This document shows, piece by piece, positions 33,148 through 37,464 of a DNA stretch of 37,464 bases. Under the pieces are notes generated by a model that did no database searches, was not told the DNA's origin, and was given only the letters and a program-made list of their open reading frames with translations. The position numbers and the translations under genes are program-made. Every line of letters begins with the position of its first letter. Position 1 is the first letter of the stretch. This stretch comes from Reyranella sp. (GTDB lineage Bacteria; Pseudomonadota; Alphaproteobacteria; Reyranellales; Reyranellaceae). The stretch covers positions 1 to 37,464 of the forward strand of contig JAIETA010000295.1 of assembly GCA_019745575.1 (NCBI GenBank). Direction: 5' to 3'.

Positions 33148-36100
33148 TCAGTGAAAATCCCGCGAGGGGATACGGATTTTCGGCCGGTCGGGCACGGCCG
33201 GAACGGCCCGGCTGGAGCGGTGGCGCGTGGCATTGGCCTCGGGCACCGCCACGCGGCGGTCGCCCGGGTCGCTGCGGACTTCGTCGCCGCGGCCAGTGGT
33301 CAGGCGGAAGGTCTCGTCGATCTCGGCGATGCGGTCGAGGTCGGCCGACCAGTCCCAGAGCTGTTCGGCGACCAGATGGATCACCAGCCCCTCGCGCTGG
33401 ATGCGCCCCCGCACGCCCAGCAGGCGGGCGCCCATGACGGTGCGGCGGTGGGCCGCGAAGACTCTTGGCCAGACCACGAGATTGGCGATGCCGCTTTCGT
33501 CCTCGATGGTGACGAACACCACGCCCGAGGCGGTGCCCGGACGCTGCCGCACCAGCACCAGACCGGCGAGGGTGAAGATGTCTCCATTCCTGGAAGTGGC
33601 CAGCACCGTGGTGCCGGACACGCCCTTCTGCATCAGCGCCGGCCGCAGCAGCGCCAGGGGATGGGAGCGCAGCGACATGGAAAAGCTGCCGTAGTCGTCC
33701 ACCACCTGCTCGCCCAGCGTCAATGCCGGCAGGGAGACGGCGGGTTCGAGGTCGCGCACCTTCGGCCGATCCGGCGGCCGTTCGTCGAGCAACGGCAGGC
33801 GCGCGTCGGAGAAGCCGCGCACCGCCCACAGAACGTCGCGGCGGCTGAGCCCCAGCGAGGCGAAGGCGTCGGCGCGGGCGAGTGCTGCGATCTGGCGCTT
33901 GGTGAGGCCGCTCCGCCGCCACAGGTCGGCCGGGTCGCGATAGGGCTCGGTGCGGCGCTCGACCAGGCGCTTCATGTCGGCCTCGGCGAGGCCCGCGACC
34001 TGGCGCAAGCCGAGGCGGAGCGCGCAGCGGTTGCTTTGGCTCGGCTCCAGCGTGCAATCCCAGTCGCTGGCGTTGATGTCGGGCGGCCGCACCTCGACGC
34101 CGTGCTCGCGGGCGTCGCGCACGAGCTGGGCCGGCGCATAAAACCCCATCGGCTGCGAATTGAGCAGGGCGGCGGCGAAGACCTCGGGGTAGTAGTGTTT
34201 TACCCAGGACGAGACGTAGACCAGGATCGCGAAGCTGGCGGCATGGCTTTCTGGGAAGCCGTACTCGCCGAAGCCCTCGATCTGCTTAAAACAGCGCTCG
34301 GCAAAGTCACGCGCGTAGCCGTTGCCCACCATGCCCTCGATGAAATCGTCCTTCAGCTTGTGGATCGTGCCGGCCCGGCGGAACGTCGCCATGGCGCGGC
34401 GCAGCTTGTCGGCCTTGGCCGGGCTGAAGCCGGCCGCGACGATGGCGATCTGCATCGCCTGTTCCTGGAACAGCGGCACGCCGCGCGTTCTTGCCAGGAC
34501 ATCCCTGAGTTTCCCCGGATACTCGATTTCCTCGGCCTTCCTGGCCCGGTTCTTCAGATAGGGATGGACCATGCCGCCCTGGATGGGGCCGGGCCGCACG
34601 ATCGCCACCTCGACGACGAGATCGTAGTAGTCGCGCGGCCTGAGCCGCGGCAGCATCGACATCTGCGCCCGGCTCTCGACCTGGAACACGCCGACCGAGT
34701 CGGCCTTGCACAGCATGTCGTAGACCGCCGGGTCGTTGGGCCTCATGTCGAGCCGGGGGTGCTCGTCATAGTGCCTTGCGATCAGATCGAAGCTCTTGTG
34801 CAGGCAGGTCAGCATGCCGAGCGCCAGCACGTCGACCTTGTAGATGCCGAGCACGTCGAGGTCGTCCTTGTCCCATTCGACGACGGTGCGGTCCTCCATG
34901 GCCGCGTTCTGGATCGGCATCAGCTCGTCGAGGCGATCGGCGGTGAGCACGAAGCCGCCGACATGCTGCGAGAGATGGCGGGGAAAGCCGCACAGGGTGG
35001 CCGACAGTTCGAGAGCCAGCGCCAGACGGGGATCGCCGGGATCGAGGCCGGCCTCGACGACATGCCTGCGGTCGATGCCGCCCGATCCCATGCCCCACAC
35101 CGTATCGGCCATGACTCCCACCGTGTCGGGTGACAGGCCGAGCGCCTTGCCGACGTCGCGGATGGCGCTGCGGCTCCGGTAGGCGATCACCGTGGCGGCG
35201 AGCGCCGCCCGGCTGCGGCTCCACTTGCCGTAGATCCACTGGATCACTTCCTCGCGCCGCTCGTGCTCGAAATCGACGTCGATGTCGGGCGGCTCGTCGC
35301 GCGCGTTGGACAGGAAGCGCTCGAACAGGACTTTGACTTCGTTGGGATTGACCTCGGTGATGCCGAGGCTGTAGCAGACCGCGGAGTTGGCGGCCGAGCC
35401 GCGGCCCTGGCAGAGGATGCCGAGGTCGCGCGCCTTGGCGACGATCTCGTGCACGGTCAGGAAGTAGGGCGCGATCCTCTTCTTTTCGATCAGCGCGAAC
35501 TCGTGCCGGATCGTTTTGGCGACCTCGCGCGGAATGCCCCCGGGATAGCGCCGCGCCGCGCCCTCCCAGGTGAGCCCGACGAGCTTGTCCTGGGGGGTCT
35601 CGCCGCCTTCGTACTCGACCGGATACTGGTAGGTGAGCTGGCTGAGCGAGAAGCCGCAGCGCGCGACGATCTCCTGGGTGCGTGCGATGGCGGACGGATG
35701 ACGGCGGAACAGCCGCGCCATCTCCTGCGGCTCCTTGAGGTGCCGCTCGGCGCTGGCGAAGCGGCGCAGGCCGAGCGCGTCGACCGTGCAGCCGAGCCGG
35801 ATGGCCGTGACCACGTCCTGCAACGCCCGCCGCTCGGGGACGTGATAGTGCACGTCGTTGGTGGCGACGAATCCGACCTTCATGTCGGCCGCGAGATTGT
35901 CGAGCTGGGCCAGGCGGCGCGCGTCGTCGCCGCGGAACAGCATGGTGCCGGCGAGGTAGCAGCGGTCGCCGAACAGGCGGGCCAGCGCCCGCAGGCGCTC
36001 GCGGAAGGCCGGATCGTCGGGCCGGCGCGGCGGCAGGACGATCGCAAGCAGGCCGTCGGCGTGGGCGGCGAGGTCGTCGAAGGCGAGGTCGCACCGGCCT

Positions 36101-36432
36101 TTCTCGGCGCGGCGGTTGCCCAGCGTCAGGAGGCGGGAGAGCCGCTTGTAGGCGGCGAGGTCGGTCGGATAGGCGAGCAGGGAATAGCCGTCGCGCGTCT
36201 CGAGCCGGGCGCCGACCAGCAGCTTGATCCGGTCCTCCTCCGGCGCCGGGTGCTCCTCGTAGTACTCCTTGATCGCGGCATAGGCCCGCACCACGCCGGC
36301 CAGGGTGTTGCGGTCGGCGATGCCGATGGCGCTGTGGCCGAGCTCGATCGCCTGCCGCACCAGCTCGCCGGGATGCGAGCCGCCGCGCAGGAAGCTGTAG
36401 TTGGTCGTGACCTGCAGCTCGGCGTAGCGCAC
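33148..36432 (-). CDS. dnaE2: Error-prone DNA polymerase DnaE2 (ImuC)
   Basis: A 1094-residue C-family polymerase of the DnaE2/ImuC type, which with ImuA and ImuB performs SOS mutagenesis and lesion bypass. The PHP domain starts at YAELQVTTNYSFLRGGSHP (3-21), lacking several metal ligands as usual for DnaE2. The palm has PDIDVDF (382-388, catalytic Asp383/385), GRGSAANS at 343-350 and FPESHAASFA in the fingers. An OB fold (GIANLVVWPRVF) is near the C-terminus. The start is a GTG at 36432 at the conserved N-terminus, only 4 bp after the vapC stop and without a Shine-Dalgarno sequence, so expression probably depends on coupling to vapC translation. Confidence 0.95.
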   Translation of the reverse strand: MRYAELQVTTNYSFLRGGSHPGELVRQAIELGHSAIGIADRNTLAGVVRAYAAIKEYYEEHPAPEEDRIKLLVGARLETRDGYSLLAYPTDLAAYKRLSRLLTLGNRRAEKGRCDLAFDDLAAHADGLLAIVLPPRRPDDPAFRERLRALARLFGDRCYLAGTMLFRGDDARRLAQLDNLAADMKVGFVATNDVHYHVPERRALQDVVTAIRLGCTVDALGLRRFASAERHLKEPQEMARLFRRHPSAIARTQEIVARCGFSLSQLTYQYPVEYEGGETPQDKLVGLTWEGAARRYPGGIPREVAKTIRHEFALIEKKRIAPYFLTVHEIVAKARDLGILCQGRGSAANSAVCYSLGITEVNPNEVKVLFERFLSNARDEPPDIDVDFEHERREEVIQWIYGKWSRSRAALAATVIAYRSRSAIRDVGKALGLSPDTVGVMADTVWGMGSGGIDRRHVVEAGLDPGDPRLALALELSATLCGFPRHLSQHVGGFVLTADRLDELMPIQNAAMEDRTVVEWDKDDLDVLGIYKVDVLALGMLTCLHKSFDLIARHYDEHPRLDMRPNDPAVYDMLCKADSVGVFQVESRAQMSMLPRLRPRDYYDLVVEVAIVRPGPIQGGMVHPYLKNRARKAEEIEYPGKLRDVLARTRGVPLFQEQAMQIAIVAAGFSPAKADKLRRAMATFRRAGTIHKLKDDFIEGMVGNGYARDFAERCFKQIEGFGEYGFPESHAASFAILVYVSSWVKHYYPEVFAAALLNSQPMGFYAPAQLVRDAREHGVEVRPPDINASDWDCTLEPSQSNRCALRLGLRQVAGLAEADMKRLVERRTEPYRDPADLWRRSGLTKRQIAALARADAFASLGLSRRDVLWAVRGFSDARLPLLDERPPDRPKVRDLEPAVSLPALTLGEQVVDDYGSFSMSLRSHPLALLRPALMQKGVSGTTVLATSRNGDIFTLAGLVLVRQRPGTASGVVFVTIEDESGIANLVVWPRVFAAHRRTVMGARLLGVRGRIQREGLVIHLVAEQLWDWSADLDRIAEIDETFRLTTGRGDEVRSDPGDRRVAVPEANATRHRSSRAVPAVPDRPKIRIPSRDFH

Positions 36433-36436
36433 GGCG

Positions 36437-36877
36437 TCACGCGGCGTCGAGTTCGTGCACGCGCGCAAGCGGCACGCCGCGGATGGCGACACCCTCGATC
36501 CGCAGCACCTGCAGGAAGACCTCGTCGCTGCTGACCAGCACCGCCGAGACCGCCTCGGCGCAGGCGGCGTAGAAGCAGTCGTGCACGGGCCGGCCGCACT
36601 GCAGCGCCAGGGCCAGCGCGCGGTTGCGCAGCCGCGACGATTCGACGAAGGCCGAGATGAAGGGCGGCAGGGCGATGTTGCGCACGATGGGGGCGGCCTG
36701 CTCGGCCGCGATCTCGCGGCGCGCGGCCTTCTTCCAGGCAAGGTCGGCCACGCCGGCGATCAGGATGTCGGGCGCGATCAGTTCGCGGCGGTTGACCAGC
36801 AGCGAGCGCGCCTGCGGCCGCAGCGGTTCCTCGACGAACCACTTGATGGCGACGCCCGGATCGACCACCACGATCAT
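36437..36877 (-). CDS. vapC: VapC/FitB-type PIN-domain toxin with atypical active site
   Basis: A 146-residue PIN-domain protein, normally a ribonuclease toxin. Asp6 (VVDPGVAIKWF), Asp100 (HDCFYAAC) and Asp118 (VSSDEVFL) match three of the four acidic active-site residues. The position normally occupied by Glu in APDLLLAEVAN is Gly42 here (APDILIAGVAD), with Asp45 three residues later; Gly8 also replaces the usual Ser. Activity may be reduced or lost. The ATG overlaps the antitoxin stop (ATGA, 36874-36877), and the stop is 4 bp before the dnaE2 GTG. Its position inside the imuB-dnaE2 operon is unusual. Confidence 0.85.
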   Translation of the reverse strand: MIVVVDPGVAIKWFVEEPLRPQARSLLVNRRELIAPDILIAGVADLAWKKAARREIAAEQAAPIVRNIALPPFISAFVESSRLRNRALALALQCGRPVHDCFYAACAEAVSAVLVSSDEVFLQVLRIEGVAIRGVPLARVHELDAA

Positions 36878-37065
36878 CGGCCGTCGGGCGTCATGGCGGC
36901 GATGCGGTCGGCCTCGGCCACGGCATCGACGATCAGGGGCTGGCGCGAGGCCCGGGTCAGCAGTTCGCGCACCTCGGCCTCGAGCGAGCAGCCGCGGGTG
37001 CGGGCGCGGGCCTTGAGGCGGGTGATGACGGTGTCGTCGAGATTGCGGATGGCGATCGTGCCCAT
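36874..37065 (-). CDS. vapB: VapB/FitA-like ribbon-helix-helix antitoxin
   Basis: A 63-residue protein of the FitA-like Arc-type ribbon-helix-helix antitoxins: strand IAIRNLDDTVITRLKARAR, helix RGCSLEAEVRELLTRAS, then a short C-terminal toxin-binding tail. Such proteins neutralise the PIN toxin and repress their own promoter. The ATG at 37065 has AAGGAAG about 5 bp upstream and is only 11 bp after the imuB stop, leaving no room for a normal autoregulated promoter except inside imuB. Confidence 0.85.
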   Translation of the reverse strand: MGTIAIRNLDDTVITRLKARARTRGCSLEAEVRELLTRASRQPLIVDAVAEADRIAAMTPDGR

Positions 37066-37076
37066 GGCGCTTCCTT

Positions 37077-37464
37077 TCAGGCGCAGAATCCGTGGAGGAA
37101 CCAGCGGGCCGTCGGCTGGCCGTTGGCCGAGAGCTTGTAGGGGCCGTCGCGGAACAGCCAGAAGCGGCCGCCGTCGTCGTCTTCGACGCGGTAATAGTCG
37201 CGCACCGGCGGCACGGCGTTTGCCGGCGGCCGGCTGCCGTCGGGCCTGGGCCGCCACCATTCGTCGGCGATCCGCTCCGGCCCCTCGGCGCGCACGATGC
37301 GATGGGCATGCCGGCGCCAGTGGAAGACCGACGGCGGATCGTCGGGCACGAAGGCGGTGACATCGACCGGCTCGGGCCGCCGCAGCAGCCGCGTCGGCCG
37401 CGCGCCCTTGAGAGCGGCCAGACGCCGCCAGGCGCCGTCGGCGGCCGGCCGGGACGAGACGCGG
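37077..37464 (-). CDS. imuB: ImuB (Y-family polymerase-like), C-terminal part
   Basis: The frame is open to the right edge, giving the last 128 residues of a DNA polymerase Y-family protein of the ImuB type. The C-terminal pattern is diagnostic: LLRRPEPVDVTAFVPDDPP, FHWRRHAHRI, AEGPERIADEWWR, RDYYRVEDDDGGRFWLFRD and WFLHGFCA. ImuB lacks polymerase activity and serves as the beta-clamp-binding hub that joins ImuA and DnaE2. It would be followed by dnaE2 in the canonical imuA-imuB-dnaE2 cassette, but here vapBC lies between them. imuA and the promoter are outside the window. Confidence 0.9.
   Translation of the reverse strand, partial: RVSSRPAADGAWRRLAALKGARPTRLLRRPEPVDVTAFVPDDPPSVFHWRRHAHRIVRAEGPERIADEWWRPRPDGSRPPANAVPPVRDYYRVEDDDGGRFWLFRDGPYKLSANGQPTARWFLHGFCA

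Noticed and set aside
32957-37464. LexA (GTTC-N7-GTTC) operator for the mutasome genes
   Set aside because: None was seen next to any visible start; the operon promoter would be upstream of imuA outside the window.
1-37464. Mobile element, prophage, CRISPR or defence island
   Set aside because: No transposase, integrase, terminal repeats, attachment-site-like tRNA or spaced repeat array was seen; apart from vapBC the genes are ordinary chromosomal ones.

Overview
The window is GC-rich, densely packed chromosomal DNA from an alphaproteobacterium. The support for this is many 4-bp start/stop overlaps, frequent GTG and TTG starts, an imuB/dnaE2 mutasome, the ligase-associated DNA repair genes, and many acyl-CoA and ABC-transport genes. 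A Reyranella-like or other Rhodospirillales/Hyphomicrobiales soil bacterium would fit, but that is a guess from gene style. I see no rRNA, tRNA, CRISPR array or insertion sequence.

Layout, left to right. (1) 1-2905: the 3' end of a YtcJ-like amidohydrolase, a CobW/COG0523 GTPase and an SDR oxidoreductase, translationally coupled through GTGA and ATGA overlaps, then a lower-GC NUDIX gene. (2) 2913-4774, minus strand: NAD kinase and an AbrB-family membrane protein. (3) 4876-8789: a TauD-type dioxygenase facing a class III nucleotide cyclase, and a B12-binding-type radical SAM protein. (4) 9090-12777: an MFS exporter, an LpxR-type lipid A deacylase, a broken DUF3309 gene, iron superoxide dismutase and a thioesterase. 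(5) 12805-16209: an acyl-CoA operon of acyl-CoA dehydrogenase, MaoC hydratase, VOC protein and two hot-dog thioesterases. (6) 16206-19951: a divergent surface-glycosylation set of GT-C-like membrane protein, methyltransferase, GtrB/ArnC-like GT2 and SMR-like carrier. (7) 19962-25856: two enoyl-CoA hydratases around an NMT1-type ABC importer, then a MaoC hydratase and a ChaC-like cyclotransferase. (8) 25925-27853: an EamA exporter and MoaA. (9) 27883-37464: a DNA-damage island.

The DNA-damage island is the most interesting part. The ligase-associated set (ATP-dependent ligase, MBL-fold exonuclease, and Lhr-like DEXH helicase diverging from the exonuclease) lies next to the SOS mutasome genes imuB and dnaE2. 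A FitAB/VapBC-type toxin-antitoxin pair sits inside the mutasome operon, between imuB and dnaE2. Spacing is 11 bp from imuB to vapB, an ATGA overlap from vapB to vapC, and 4 bp from vapC to the GTG start of dnaE2. The VapC has Gly where the PIN active site normally has Glu. Between the helicase and dnaE2 is a 41-codon membrane-protein gene behind an FNR-type box. No gene-free stretch much exceeds 300 bp; the longest is 8790-9089.
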